Of a stretch of 64,000 nt of DNA, positions 25,026 to 33,285 are shown one piece after another. The position numbers and the translations under genes were made by a program. Source of the stretch: Flavobacterium caeni (GTDB lineage Bacteria; Bacteroidota; Bacteroidia; Flavobacteriales; Flavobacteriaceae). The notes beneath the pieces are model-generated. The model had not been told where the DNA came from and searched no databases. It worked only from the letters and a program-made list of their open reading frames with translations. Each line of letters starts with the position of its first letter. Position 1 is the stretch's first letter. Location of the stretch: the NCBI RefSeq assembly GCF_900101895.1, contig NZ_FMVF01000006.1:26759-90758 (forward strand), read 5' to 3'.

Positions 25026-26535
25026 AAAAACAGCAAAATTCGAATTCCTGTTGTTGTTGGCCGTCTTTACGATAGCCACCTGCGGGCTCGTCTATGAGCT
25101 TGTCGCGGGCACCTTGGCGAGCTACCTTTTGGGCGATTCGGTCAAACAATTTTCGTTGATCATAGGTGTGTACCTTTTTTCAATGGGTGTGGGGTCGTAT
25201 TTTGCCAAGTTCTTGTGCCGCAACATGCTCAATACCTTTGTCGAGATCGAAATCCTGGTGGGATTGGTGGGCGGACTAAGTTCGGTGGTGCTTTTCCTAC
25301 TTTTCGAAAGCGTCAGTTATTTTCAATTCATCCTGTATTTTTTGGTGTTTGTCACGGGTTGTCTCGTAGGGCTCGAAATTCCGCTTTTGATGAATATCCT
25401 TAAGGACAGGGTGGTTTTTCGCGATTTGGTTTCGAACGTTTTTACATTTGATTATATCGGCGCATTGCTCGCGTCGATTTTATTTCCACTGGTTTTGGTA
25501 CCGCATTTGGGGGTGATGCGCACGTCGCTTTTCTTTGGAATGATCAACATCGGCATCGCCATCTTGTTGTGTTTTCTTCTCAAAAAGGAACTTCGCCGGG
25601 TATGGTTGCTCAAGACCAAGGCCATAGTTTCTTTTTTCATTTTACTCGCGGTGTTTGTTTTCTCGCCCGCAATCCTGGAATATTCAGAAGGAAAGCTCTA
25701 TGGAGAAAACATCATCTACACCCATACAACGCCCTACCAACGCATTGTACTCACACACAAAAACAGTGATTACAGGTTGTATTTGAACAACAACCTGCAG
25801 TTCAGTTCTACCGACGAATACCGGTACCACGAAGCGTTGGTGCATCCCGCCATGTCTATGGCCAAAACAGTTCAAAATGTGCTCGTGCTGGGCGGGGGCG
25901 ACGGATTGGCCGTACGTGAAATCCTCAAATACCCGACAGTCAAGAACGTCACGCTCGTCGATCTCGACAAAGACATGACGCGATTGTTTCAAACCAATAC
26001 CATTCTGCAAGGTTTTAACCAAAATGCGCTGACCAATCCCAAAGTAACCGTGCTTAATCGGGACGCCTACATCTGGGCGCGCGAAGAGACAAAGCAGTAT
26101 GATGTGGTGATTGTCGATTTTCCAGATCCGTCCAACTACAGTCTCGGAAAGCTGTATTCGGTGAATTTCTACCGTACGCTCAAGGCGTTGCTCAAGCCCG
26201 ACGCAATAGTGGCGGTGCAAACCACGTCGCCTTATTTTGCACCCAAGTCGTTTTGGTGTATCAACAAGACGATGCGCGAGGTTTTTTCGAACGTAGACGC
26301 CTACCATGCCTATGTGCCGTCATTTGGCGAATGGGGATTTTCGATTGCGTCGAACAATGCATCAACCAACTTCAACCAGGTACACAGAAAGGTCAAAGGC
26401 CTTCGGTTTTACAACTACGATTTTGCGCGACTGAACCATTTTTCGAAGGATATGGTTGCAAAAGAAACAGAGGTCAACAGGCTTGACAACCAAATTTTAG
26501 TGCGTTATTTTGATGAAGAATGGGGAAAGCTTTAA
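25018..26535 (+). CDS. Membrane-embedded SpeE-like polyamine aminopropyltransferase
   Basis: A 505-aa two-part protein. Residues about 1-220 carry six or seven TM helices; residues about 230-505 are a spermidine-synthase fold: TTPYQRIVLT, YLNNNLQFSSTDEYRYHEALVHPAM, SAM-site LVLGGGDGLAVREIL (about 290), VDLDKDMTRLF, VVIVDFPDPSNYSLGKLYS. The DxPDP core and GGGDG match aminopropyltransferases using decarboxylated SAM made by SpeD. The acceptor amine is unknown; membrane fusion suggests a membrane-bound or exported acceptor rather than bulk putrescine. Overlaps DUF350 by 8 nt and the oxidoreductase by 23 nt. Confidence 0.88.
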   Translation: MGKKTAKFEFLLLLAVFTIATCGLVYELVAGTLASYLLGDSVKQFSLIIGVYLFSMGVGSYFAKFLCRNMLNTFVEIEILVGLVGGLSSVVLFLLFESVSYFQFILYFLVFVTGCLVGLEIPLLMNILKDRVVFRDLVSNVFTFDYIGALLASILFPLVLVPHLGVMRTSLFFGMINIGIAILLCFLLKKELRRVWLLKTKAIVSFFILLAVFVFSPAILEYSEGKLYGENIIYTHTTPYQRIVLTHKNSDYRLYLNNNLQFSSTDEYRYHEALVHPAMSMAKTVQNVLVLGGGDGLAVREILKYPTVKNVTLVDLDKDMTRLFQTNTILQGFNQNALTNPKVTVLNRDAYIWAREETKQYDVVIVDFPDPSNYSLGKLYSVNFYRTLKALLKPDAIVAVQTTSPYFAPKSFWCINKTMREVFSNVDAYHAYVPSFGEWGFSIASNNASTNFNQVHRKVKGLRFYNYDFARLNHFSKDMVAKETEVNRLDNQILVRYFDEEWGKL

Positions 26536-28135
26536 TTCTCGCCGCACCTTCTTCAAAGGTGTAGCTGCGGCATTTTTGCTCGCTCCTTTCGTGCAGGCAT
26601 GCAAGGAAAAGACCATTTCGTTGCTCATCAAATGGTCGGGCACCAACCACTTGCTGGGACACCGGCTGCGGTCGTCTAATTTTCCGACGCCGAATGCAAA
26701 ACTAACCGTGCCCTATCTTATCGTAGGCGGAGGTATCACGGGGCTTAGTGCGGCACGCCAGTTGTCCAAACGAGGCATTTCAGATTTTTTGTTGCTCGAG
26801 CTCGAAGACAAATCCGGCGGCAATTCGTCGCATGGGGAAAACCTGTATTCGAAGTATCCGCTCGGGGCCCACTATCTGCCGTTGCCCAATCGCGATGATG
26901 CCGAATTGATTGCGTTTTTAACCGAAGCGCAAATCATCACCGGCTACCAAGACGGATTCCCGGTGTTCGACGAAACGCAATGCACTTTTTCGCCACACGA
27001 ACGGTTGTTCTACAAAAACAGTTGGCAGGAAGGCCTTGTCCCTAAATTCGGGATTTCGAAAGACGAGGAAATAGAATTCCAGCGATTTTTCGCCACGATG
27101 ACGGACTATAAAAAAGGCAGGGGCGAGGATGGCAAATACTGGTTCGACATTCCGCTTCGGAAGTCTTCGCAGGACGCCGCGATCCGCTCCTTTGACCAAA
27201 TGACGATGCAACAATGGCTGACACAGAACGGATTTGCCGCCAAGCCGCTGCTCGAATACGTCGATTATTGTTGCCGCGACGATTTTGGGTTGGGTATCGC
27301 ATTTGTTTCGGCTTGGGCAGGAATTCACTATTTTGCCGCGAGAAAGCACGATTCGGCGCCAGAGGGTAACGAAAATGTCCTGACTTGGCCCGAAGGCAAT
27401 GCCCGTTTGGCGATGCACCTCAAAAAGTACGCGAAAGGAAAAACCCTGACCCACCATTTGGTTTATCGAATTGGTACCCGCGACGGGAAAGCGGTTGTCG
27501 ACGTTTTTGACGACCTCAAAAAAGAATCGATCGAAATTTCGGCCGACAAAGTCATTGTGGCCACGCCGCAGTTTGTCAACCAGTATATGGTCGACGGCAG
27601 AAAGGAAATAGCCAGTCAGTTCCACTATGCGCCGTGGTTGCTCGCGACGTTAACGGTCTCGGATTTGCACGACAACTACAGCTATCCGTTGTGCTGGGAC
27701 AACGTCATCCACGGCGCAAAAGGATTGGGCTACATTTACAACCAACACCAATCGGTAGCGCAACTACAACCCAAGAAAGTCATCACCTACTACACCAGTT
27801 TTTCGTCGCGCGACATTCCCGCCAGCAGGCGTGCGTTGTACCTTAAGCGACCGGATTACTGGAAGCGATTCGTGTTCGGTGAGCTAAAACGCGCACACCC
27901 CGAAATTGAGCAACAAACCGAGTCGATCGAATTGTACCGACTGGGCCATGGCATGATCAGCCCGGTTCCCGGATTCTTGTTTGGCGAGGCGCGAACAAAG
28001 GCAGCGCATCCCTTGGACGACTGCGTGTATTTTGCCCATTCCGATTTGTCGGGGATTTCTATTTTTGAAGAAGCTTTTCACCAAGGCATAGACGTCGTAA
28101 ACCGAATACTGCATGACACAACCGTGGATTCATAA
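26513..28135 (+). CDS. Tat-exported FAD-dependent oxidoreductase, amine-oxidase-like
   Basis: A 540-aa flavoprotein. N-terminal twin-Arg motif NSRRTFFKG and hydrophobic stretch ending VQACKE (possible lipobox Cys), so it acts outside the cytoplasm, perhaps as a lipoprotein. FAD fold YLIVGGGITGLSAARQL (about 68) followed by LLLELEDKSGGNSSHG; C-terminal FAD contact near FAHSDLSGISIFEEAFHQGID. The pattern fits flavin amine oxidases/NAD(P)-binding Rossmann flavoenzymes. In an operon with SpeD and SpeE-like genes, an oxidised polyamine or polyamine-conjugate is a plausible substrate. True ATG is 26513, overlapping the SpeE-like gene by 23 nt. Confidence 0.8.
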   Translation: MKNGESFNSRRTFFKGVAAAFLLAPFVQACKEKTISLLIKWSGTNHLLGHRLRSSNFPTPNAKLTVPYLIVGGGITGLSAARQLSKRGISDFLLLELEDKSGGNSSHGENLYSKYPLGAHYLPLPNRDDAELIAFLTEAQIITGYQDGFPVFDETQCTFSPHERLFYKNSWQEGLVPKFGISKDEEIEFQRFFATMTDYKKGRGEDGKYWFDIPLRKSSQDAAIRSFDQMTMQQWLTQNGFAAKPLLEYVDYCCRDDFGLGIAFVSAWAGIHYFAARKHDSAPEGNENVLTWPEGNARLAMHLKKYAKGKTLTHHLVYRIGTRDGKAVVDVFDDLKKESIEISADKVIVATPQFVNQYMVDGRKEIASQFHYAPWLLATLTVSDLHDNYSYPLCWDNVIHGAKGLGYIYNQHQSVAQLQPKKVITYYTSFSSRDIPASRRALYLKRPDYWKRFVFGELKRAHPEIEQQTESIELYRLGHGMISPVPGFLFGEARTKAAHPLDDCVYFAHSDLSGISIFEEAFHQGIDVVNRILHDTTVDS

Positions 28136-29138
28136 GGCCAGGACCGATGGGTTATTTATCCTATCACCTTCGTTTTTGGTCGTGGCGATCGTTTTTCTAT
28201 TTCAGGATTGGCTTCGCGAAATAGAGGATGCCTATTCGTTTTACACATGGTTGTTTTTGATTGTGTTTGTAGACGTGGCCCATGTCTACGCAACCTTGTT
28301 CAAGACTTACTTGGTGCCGTCGGAATTTAGAAGACGGCGCAAGCTGCTCATTGCACTGCCGTTGGTTTGCTTTGTTGTCGGGATGGTGTTGTTTTGGTTC
28401 GGGAGCCAAGTGTTTTGGTCGGTTTTGGCCTATGTGGCGGTATTCCATTTCATTCGGCAACAGTACGGGTTCATGCGATTGTATGCGCGCAAAGAGCCCA
28501 AAACGCGCACCAACGTATGGACCGATAATCTTGTGATTTATTCGTCCACGGGATACCCCATGTTGTATTGGTTTTTGTCTAAACCACGTGCATTCAATTG
28601 GTTTGTCCCCGATGAATTTTGGCGTGTCGATAGCCCTTTGTTGCTTTCTGTGTTGGGTTGGATATACCTGGGGGTTGTTGTTTTTTACGGTGTCCGCACG
28701 GCCTACATCGGTTTTGTCGGGCGCTATTTTAACGTCCCAAAAAATGCAATCATTGTAGGAACCGCGCTTTCCTGGTATTTTGGGATTGTGTATTTTAACA
28801 ACGATTTGGTTTTCACGTTGCTCAATGTCGTTTCGCACGGCATTCCGTATATGGCCTTGGTCTACCTCAAAGAAATTGACGCCAAACCCAAACAGGAACT
28901 GGGAATGTTGCGTCACCTGAGGGAGTTTCGGGGGGTGATTTTTTACGTGGCCGTTTTGTTGTGCATTGCATTTCTTGAAGAATATCTTTGGGAGATATTG
29001 GTCTGGAAGGAACAATTCCAAGGCGGTGATTTTGGGCAATACCAATGGCAGTTTCTCATCGTTCCTTTGCTTACGGTACCCCAATTCACCCACTACTTGC
29101 TCGACGGTTTTATCTGGAAGACACGCCCGCTAACGTAG
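28113..29138 (+). CDS. Polytopic membrane protein with conserved-looking His motifs
   Basis: A 341-aa integral membrane protein with about eight or nine TM helices. His residues sit in or beside helices in four places: FVDVAHVYATLFKTY, VFHFIRQQYGFMRLY, NVVSHGIPYMALVY and PQFTHYLLDGFIWK. This resembles histidine-rich membrane oxygenases or carotenoid-cleavage Brp/Blh-like proteins in pattern only; no family is asserted. Last gene of the SpeD operon, overlapping the flavoenzyme gene by 23 nt, so it probably acts on the same pathway. Confidence 0.7.
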   Translation: MTQPWIHKARTDGLFILSPSFLVVAIVFLFQDWLREIEDAYSFYTWLFLIVFVDVAHVYATLFKTYLVPSEFRRRRKLLIALPLVCFVVGMVLFWFGSQVFWSVLAYVAVFHFIRQQYGFMRLYARKEPKTRTNVWTDNLVIYSSTGYPMLYWFLSKPRAFNWFVPDEFWRVDSPLLLSVLGWIYLGVVVFYGVRTAYIGFVGRYFNVPKNAIIVGTALSWYFGIVYFNNDLVFTLLNVVSHGIPYMALVYLKEIDAKPKQELGMLRHLREFRGVIFYVAVLLCIAFLEEYLWEILVWKEQFQGGDFGQYQWQFLIVPLLTVPQFTHYLLDGFIWKTRPLT

Positions 29139-29155
29139 TCAATTTGTCGTGCGAC

Positions 29156-29662
29156 TCAGATTGTATGTTCTACCGCACAAATCGCCAAATGCGGCTGCAT
29201 CGGAAACATCATCGTTTCCAGATTGGTCGTGGTATCGGGTTCGGCCGAAACCAAATAGCAATTGTTGATGATGTCCACCAGCAGCAACGGCGGCGAATAA
29301 AAGGTAATCCCGATCTTGTGTTTGGTCGCATCGACGATGTCGGTATTCACAATGTCGAGCCGATAGCTTGAAAACGGCAAGAATTGGTTCCCGAGCACAT
29401 CGGGCACGCGGTGTAGTTTCCCCTTGAGTTGCTCGATGTAGCCGTTGGCGGCGATTCCCACCAGGTAGTGCAGCTGTTCGGCCTTTTCGTTTTCGGCCAG
29501 CAGTTCGCGAAACGTATTTTTGGGGTTGTCTTTGTCGTTGAACAGTTGGTGCTGCATCAGGTATTCCTTGTAAGTGTCCTCGAACACATACCGGTCCCAA
29601 ACCCACGTCGATTGTTGGTCGATGACGGCGCGGTAAGCCAACCTTATTTTTTTGTACTGCAT
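29156..29662 (-). CDS. Hypothetical protein, possibly DNA/RNA- or metabolite-associated
   Basis: A 168-aa soluble protein with no signal peptide or TM segment and no recognised family. It is rich in aromatic and His residues (YVFEDTYKEYLMQHQLF near the N-terminus, LPFSSYRLDIVNTDIVD centrally). Codon use matches its neighbours. It is convergent with the polyamine operon (stop codons 17 bp apart) and lies downstream of the dioxygenase gene behind a hairpin, so it may be transcribed separately. Confidence 0.6.
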   Translation of the reverse strand: MQYKKIRLAYRAVIDQQSTWVWDRYVFEDTYKEYLMQHQLFNDKDNPKNTFRELLAENEKAEQLHYLVGIAANGYIEQLKGKLHRVPDVLGNQFLPFSSYRLDIVNTDIVDATKHKIGITFYSPPLLLVDIINNCYLVSAEPDTTTNLETMMFPMQPHLAICAVEHTI

Positions 29663-29676
29663 ACGCGAAAATTTAA

Positions 29677-29706
29677 AAAAAGAGAGAAACGCGTTCCCTC
29701 TTTTTC
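29677..29706. terminator. Hairpin terminator between dioxygenase and hypothetical gene
   Basis: AAAAAGAG and CTCTTTTT arms around an AAACGCGTT loop region; A and T tracts on both sides allow function in either direction. It follows the T9SS dioxygenase on the minus strand. Confidence 0.55.
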
Positions 29707-29767
29707 ACAACCAACTAAAATAATTAAAAACGCGCGGCTTTCTCACGGCCGCAATCTCAAAATCAAT

Positions 29768-30766
29768 CTAAGCAACAATCATTTTTTTATTGTGTTCGAA
29801 GACGCCATCGGCATTTTCGATGCTTACTTTGTACAGGTAGTAGCCGCTGCTCAGTGCGAGGTCGGCTTTGCTAAGGACGATGTCGAAGCTGCCCGCGGGC
29901 AAATGGTTGGCAATCGGGTGCCCGACGGCACGTCCGTTGAGGTCGAATAGCCGAATGGTCACGGTCGATTCAAGCATAAGTTTGACGGGAATCGCGGTTT
30001 CGTGGGTAAACGGATTCGGATAATTTTGTCCGACCATGTACTGCGACGCGGTCCTATCTTCGACACCCAGTGTGGGCCCGTTGACGTTGATCGTATGCGT
30101 CAAATCGTATCCTGCTGCCACACTTCCGGGAATGACCGACATTTCGCTCGTCACCCCGTCCGAAAACACATTGTCATTGGCGTTGTAGGTATAGCCGTTC
30201 ATGCCCTTGGTGTAGCCTGCCGCCGTCGTGTTGACCAGTTGCACGGCGCTGTTCGCACCCTCGGGATAAGCGATTTGGGTCACCAGTAACGAATTGCCCG
30301 ACGGGTTGTAAACGTGCACGTGGATGTGTGTCGCGCGGCCCGTATACCATCCCGGAAAAATAGACACAAAGCTGACTTGTCCGTTGGCATCGGTGGTTTG
30401 GCGCCCGCGAAGGAAATGGTAATTGGTATAGTTGGCCTGTTGCATTCCTGTACCGCCGTATTCCGAATAATTGCCGTCTTTGTCGCAATGCCAGATGTCT
30501 ACGATGGCGTCCGCCAGTGGTGCGCAGTTGGCATTGGTGTTGACAATTGTGATCGTCACGTTCATCGTCACGCCGGTACGGTCGCCACGGATGTCGGTCA
30601 TCACCAGCGACGACGGCGTATGGGTGGGGAACGGCCCCGCGGTTTCTGAATTGGTGACGGTGCAAACCAAGGTGTCGTCTGTTTGTTTGGCCCGCAACAA
30701 CGAAGGGGCCGCCACAGCCATCCCTAAAATACCGAGGCCGTTTCGTAGGAATACTTTTCTTTCCAT
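29768..30766 (-). CDS. Exported intradiol ring-cleavage dioxygenase-like protein with T9SS sorting domain
   Basis: A 332-aa protein: leader with MERKVFLRN and hydrophobic stretch (1-25); protocatechuate-dioxygenase-like domain (about 38-225) with DIWHCDKDGNYSEY and FPGWYTGRATHIHVHV, supplying the Tyr-Tyr-His-His non-haem Fe(III) ligand set; and a C-terminal T9SS type A domain (about 245-332: YPNPFTHETAIPV, LFDLNGRAV, LSSGYYLYKVS). It should be a surface-displayed or released intradiol oxygenase. Paralogue of the lipoprotein dioxygenase at 31558, with the same GYTKGMNGYTYNAND block. Own LytTR-type promoter at 30790-30856. Confidence 0.85.
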   Translation of the reverse strand: MERKVFLRNGLGILGMAVAAPSLLRAKQTDDTLVCTVTNSETAGPFPTHTPSSLVMTDIRGDRTGVTMNVTITIVNTNANCAPLADAIVDIWHCDKDGNYSEYGGTGMQQANYTNYHFLRGRQTTDANGQVSFVSIFPGWYTGRATHIHVHVYNPSGNSLLVTQIAYPEGANSAVQLVNTTAAGYTKGMNGYTYNANDNVFSDGVTSEMSVIPGSVAAGYDLTHTINVNGPTLGVEDRTASQYMVGQNYPNPFTHETAIPVKLMLESTVTIRLFDLNGRAVGHPIANHLPAGSFDIVLSKADLALSSGYYLYKVSIENADGVFEHNKKMIVA

Positions 30767-30789
30767 GATCGTCCATTTATCAATCGGAT

Positions 30790-30856
30790 CAAAACTAGCC
30801 GATTGGTGGTTTTTGAAAAAATAAATGAGGTGAACCCCAATCTTTGTGCGGTAAAC
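30790..30856 (-). promoter_or_regulatory. LytTR-type promoter of the T9SS dioxygenase
   Basis: Direct repeats, plus-strand sense GGTGAAC (30829-30835) and GGTAAAC (30850-30856), period 21 bp. The -7 box TAGTTTTG is at 30797-30790 on minus, exactly 38 bp from the proximal repeat, and the ATG follows 24 bp later. Same geometry as 32291, 34353 and 34451. Confidence 0.65.
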
Positions 30857-30859
30857 CCG

Positions 30860-31558
30860 TCACGCGCAAAGCGGCACCTCGATCAACAGCAGCATGGCGT
30901 TGGCCGACAGCGCTTCGAATTCGACCGTTTGCGCGCCCACAATCGACAATCCGTCGCGTGTTTCGATGAGCCGGTTGTCGAACTCAAATGCCCCGTTGAT
31001 GACAAACACAAACAGTCCGTTTTTGCGATTTTTTAGCGTGTAGGTGCCTTCTTGTCGGCCGTCGTACAATCCGATAAAACCCAGCGAATTGGGCTGGAGC
31101 ATCGGTTTGTCACCAAAAATCGGGACCAAGTTATTGCGGACATCCAGTTCAAAGGAACGCTGGCTAAAGCCAGTCTTCGTCTTGTCGGTCTTAAACCAAA
31201 TCTGTAGGTAATTGACCAGGTCGTTCTTGTACGGATTCGTGAGTTGGTAGGCGTTGCCTTGGCCACCCGAGAAAATGCCGATTTGCTCGGTGCCAATCGT
31301 GTCTTCGTGGCCAAAGCTGTCGCGGAAAATCAAACCGCCCACAAGCGGTAGAACCAGAACCGACGTGTGTGCATCGAGGTGTCTGAAAATCGTGTTGCCT
31401 GCACCCAACGTCTCGTCGTTGAGCGCAAGCAACCCGCCCAGCGGCCCGCGTGAGGGCTCCTGGTACTCGTCGAAATTGAAAGTCGCATAGCGGCGAAACA
31501 CTTCCGATTCGACGCGTCCGCGAAAATCGGCCTTGTATATTTGAACCCGGTGTTCCAT
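30860..31558 (-). CDS. Pirin-family protein
   Basis: A 232-aa bicupin. N-terminal cupin with ADFRGRVESEVFRRYATFNFDEYQEPSRGPLGGLLALNDETL and FRHLDAHTSVLVLPL (H of the metal motif), followed by SGGQGNAYQLTNPY; a C-terminal cupin half beyond QERSFELDV-like strands. Some pirins (YhhW type) have quercetin 2,3-dioxygenase activity; others are regulators. The start ATG at 31558 overlaps the TAA of the upstream lipoprotein dioxygenase gene by 1 nt, so the two are translationally coupled, suggesting joint action on an aromatic substrate. Confidence 0.78.
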   Translation of the reverse strand: MEHRVQIYKADFRGRVESEVFRRYATFNFDEYQEPSRGPLGGLLALNDETLGAGNTIFRHLDAHTSVLVLPLVGGLIFRDSFGHEDTIGTEQIGIFSGGQGNAYQLTNPYKNDLVNYLQIWFKTDKTKTGFSQRSFELDVRNNLVPIFGDKPMLQPNSLGFIGLYDGRQEGTYTLKNRKNGLFVFVINGAFEFDNRLIETRDGLSIVGAQTVEFEALSANAMLLLIEVPLCA

Positions 31559-32268
31559 TACGCGTTGACGATGATCGTACTTTCTTGCGTATACCCACCC
31601 GCCACGCTGCCGCTGATGGTACAGGTTTCGCACGCATAAGAATTGCTGAAAATACCGTCGTTGGCATTGTAGGTATAGCCGTTCATGCCTTTGGTGTAGC
31701 CGTTTTCGGTCGATGCATTGACCAATACCACAGCACTGTCCGATCCTTCGGGATAGGCAATTTGCGTCACCAGAAGCGATTGGCCCGTGCTGGTGTAAAT
31801 GTGTACGTGAAGATGCGTCGCACGGCCTTGGTACCAACCCGGGAATTTGGTCAGGAACGTCACGCGCCCGTCGTTGTTGGTGGCTTGCCGTCCGCGCAAA
31901 AAGTGTACAGAGGTAAAGCTCCCATATTCGGAATAATTGCCGTCTTTATCGCAATGCCACAAGTCGACGAGCGCGCCCGCAACAGCCGCGCCCGAGGTGC
32001 CCACGACATCTATGTTCACTTCGAGGTCGATGCCTTGCCGGTCGCTACGGATGTCCGAAACAACGAGGGAGTTGGGCGTGTGCGTTGGGTAAGGTCCTTC
32101 GGTTTCCGACGGCGTGGTGGCGCTGTCGCATGTTTCGCCACCCATATCGCCGGCTCCTCCAGTTGTGGTCGTTGAATCGTCGTCGCTACTGCACGATCCG
32201 ATGATCGGTAACGCAGCGGTGCCGAGCCCGATCAAGCCTAAGCCTTTTAAAAAATCTTTCCGTTCCAT
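31558..32268 (-). CDS. Lipoprotein intradiol ring-cleavage dioxygenase-like protein
   Basis: A 236-aa paralogue of the T9SS dioxygenase. Leader MERKDFLKG with lipobox ending at C26 (IIGSCSSDDD), so outer-membrane lipidated, probably surface-exposed. The catalytic domain (about 48-236) keeps DLWHCDKDGNYSEY and FPGWYQGRATHLHVHI, the Tyr/Tyr/His/His iron ligands. It lacks the T9SS tail of its sister. First gene of an operon with the pirin. Regulated by the LytTR-type site at 32291-32357; the dispersed element copy 3 lies further upstream. Confidence 0.85.
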   Translation of the reverse strand: MERKDFLKGLGLIGLGTAALPIIGSCSSDDDSTTTTGGAGDMGGETCDSATTPSETEGPYPTHTPNSLVVSDIRSDRQGIDLEVNIDVVGTSGAAVAGALVDLWHCDKDGNYSEYGSFTSVHFLRGRQATNNDGRVTFLTKFPGWYQGRATHLHVHIYTSTGQSLLVTQIAYPEGSDSAVVLVNASTENGYTKGMNGYTYNANDGIFSNSYACETCTISGSVAGGYTQESTIIVNA

Positions 32269-32290
32269 GGCTTTTGTTTTAAGTTTGAGG

Positions 32291-32357
32291 TAAAAGTAGG
32301 GAGGGTTGTTTTTCGTAGAAAATTAAAGAGGTTAACACCGATTTTTATGCGGTGAAA
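32291..32357 (-). promoter_or_regulatory. LytTR-type promoter of the lipoprotein dioxygenase operon
   Basis: Direct repeats GGTTAAC (32330-32336) and GGTGAAA (32351-32357), period 21 bp. The -7 box TACTTTTA is at 32298-32291 on minus, 38 bp from the proximal repeat and 23 bp before the ATG at 32268. Confidence 0.65.
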
Positions 32358-32423
32358 GATGTGATTTTCTAAAGTAAATCTTAAAAAAAGAACAGGGCGA
32401 GGTACGTTGCGGGTTTAGATTCG

Positions 32424-32566
32424 ATTGTACAGTTTTTCTATAGCGACGGTATCGAAAAATTTCGTATTTTTCAATCGATAGGGCAGGGGGAATAGGGTTT
32501 ACCCCTAAAAAGAAATCTTCTCACTTGGATACAGAGAATCTGTACATTTTGTTAAAGTTTTCTCGG
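32424..32566 (-). repeat. Dispersed palindrome-ended intergenic element, copy 3
   Basis: Minus orientation. AACTTTAACAAAA; perfect inverted repeat TACAGA-TTC-TCTGTA (32544-32530) then TCCAAG; TTTAGGGGTAAACCC (about 32508-32494) and CCCCCTGCCCTA; then CTATAGAAAAACTGTACA (right end, near 32443-32426). Spacing 40 bp from first palindrome to AGGGG, 104 bp to the right palindrome. Lies between the LytTR gene and the dioxygenase operon. Confidence 0.7.
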
Positions 32567-32595
32567 ATTCGAAAATAGACTGATTGGCGTATCGC

Positions 32596-33285
32596 CTACT
32601 TCCCGATCATCGCCAAAAAAGCGGCCTCATAACTCGCACTGATCGGGATTTCCTCATCGGCGATGTACACGATCTTGCTGCGTACCTTTTCGATCTTAGA
32701 AATAGGAACGATGAACGAGCGGTGCACCCGCACAAACTCCGACGCGGGCAGCTTTTCAAGGATTGCTTTCATGGTCATGCGCGCCACAATCGTCTTTTGC
32801 CCTGTGATGTGGATCTTGAGATAGTCGTCGAGACCTTCGATAAAGGCGATGTCGGCAATCAGGATTTTGTTGAGACTATAGTCGGCGCGGATGAACAAGT
32901 ACAAATCGTTGCCCTGCGTTTGGTTTTTGGTCTCGAGTGTTTTTTTCGCTTTTTCGGTCGCCTGTACAAAACGGTCGTACGAAAACGGCTTGAGCAGGTA
33001 ATCGGTGGCGCTCACGTTAAAACCTTCGACCGCATATTCGCTGAAGGCCGTCGTAAAAATCACCGCGACATTTTGTTCGATGGCGGCGTAGAATTCCATC
33101 CCGTTTTGCTTGGGCATCTGGATGTCGAGGAAAATCAAATCGACGGGTTGTTTGCGCAAATACTTGTGCGCTTCATCGGTCTTGGTGAACGTTTTCTCCA
33201 GTTGGATGTAGCCCACGCGCGCGCAAAAGTTCTCAATGACTTTAAGCGCAAGCGGTTCGTCGTCTAAGGCAATGGCGCGAATCAT
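32596..33285 (-). CDS. LytTR-family response regulator
   Basis: A 229-aa DNA-binding regulator: receiver with DDEPL pocket, phospho-acceptor Asp in DLIFLDIQMPKQNG (about D54), LKPFSYDRF; LytTR domain from about 130 (DLYLFIRADYSLNKI, ADIAFIEGLDDYLKIH, FVRVHRSFIVPISKI). ATG at 33285, not the TTG at 33291; it overlaps the kinase stop by 4 nt. LytTR proteins bind pairs of short direct repeats about two turns apart, exactly what is seen before both dioxygenase genes and the kinase, so this is their predicted activator. Confidence 0.92.
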   Translation of the reverse strand: MIRAIALDDEPLALKVIENFCARVGYIQLEKTFTKTDEAHKYLRKQPVDLIFLDIQMPKQNGMEFYAAIEQNVAVIFTTAFSEYAVEGFNVSATDYLLKPFSYDRFVQATEKAKKTLETKNQTQGNDLYLFIRADYSLNKILIADIAFIEGLDDYLKIHITGQKTIVARMTMKAILEKLPASEFVRVHRSFIVPISKIEKVRSKIVYIADEEIPISASYEAAFLAMIGK

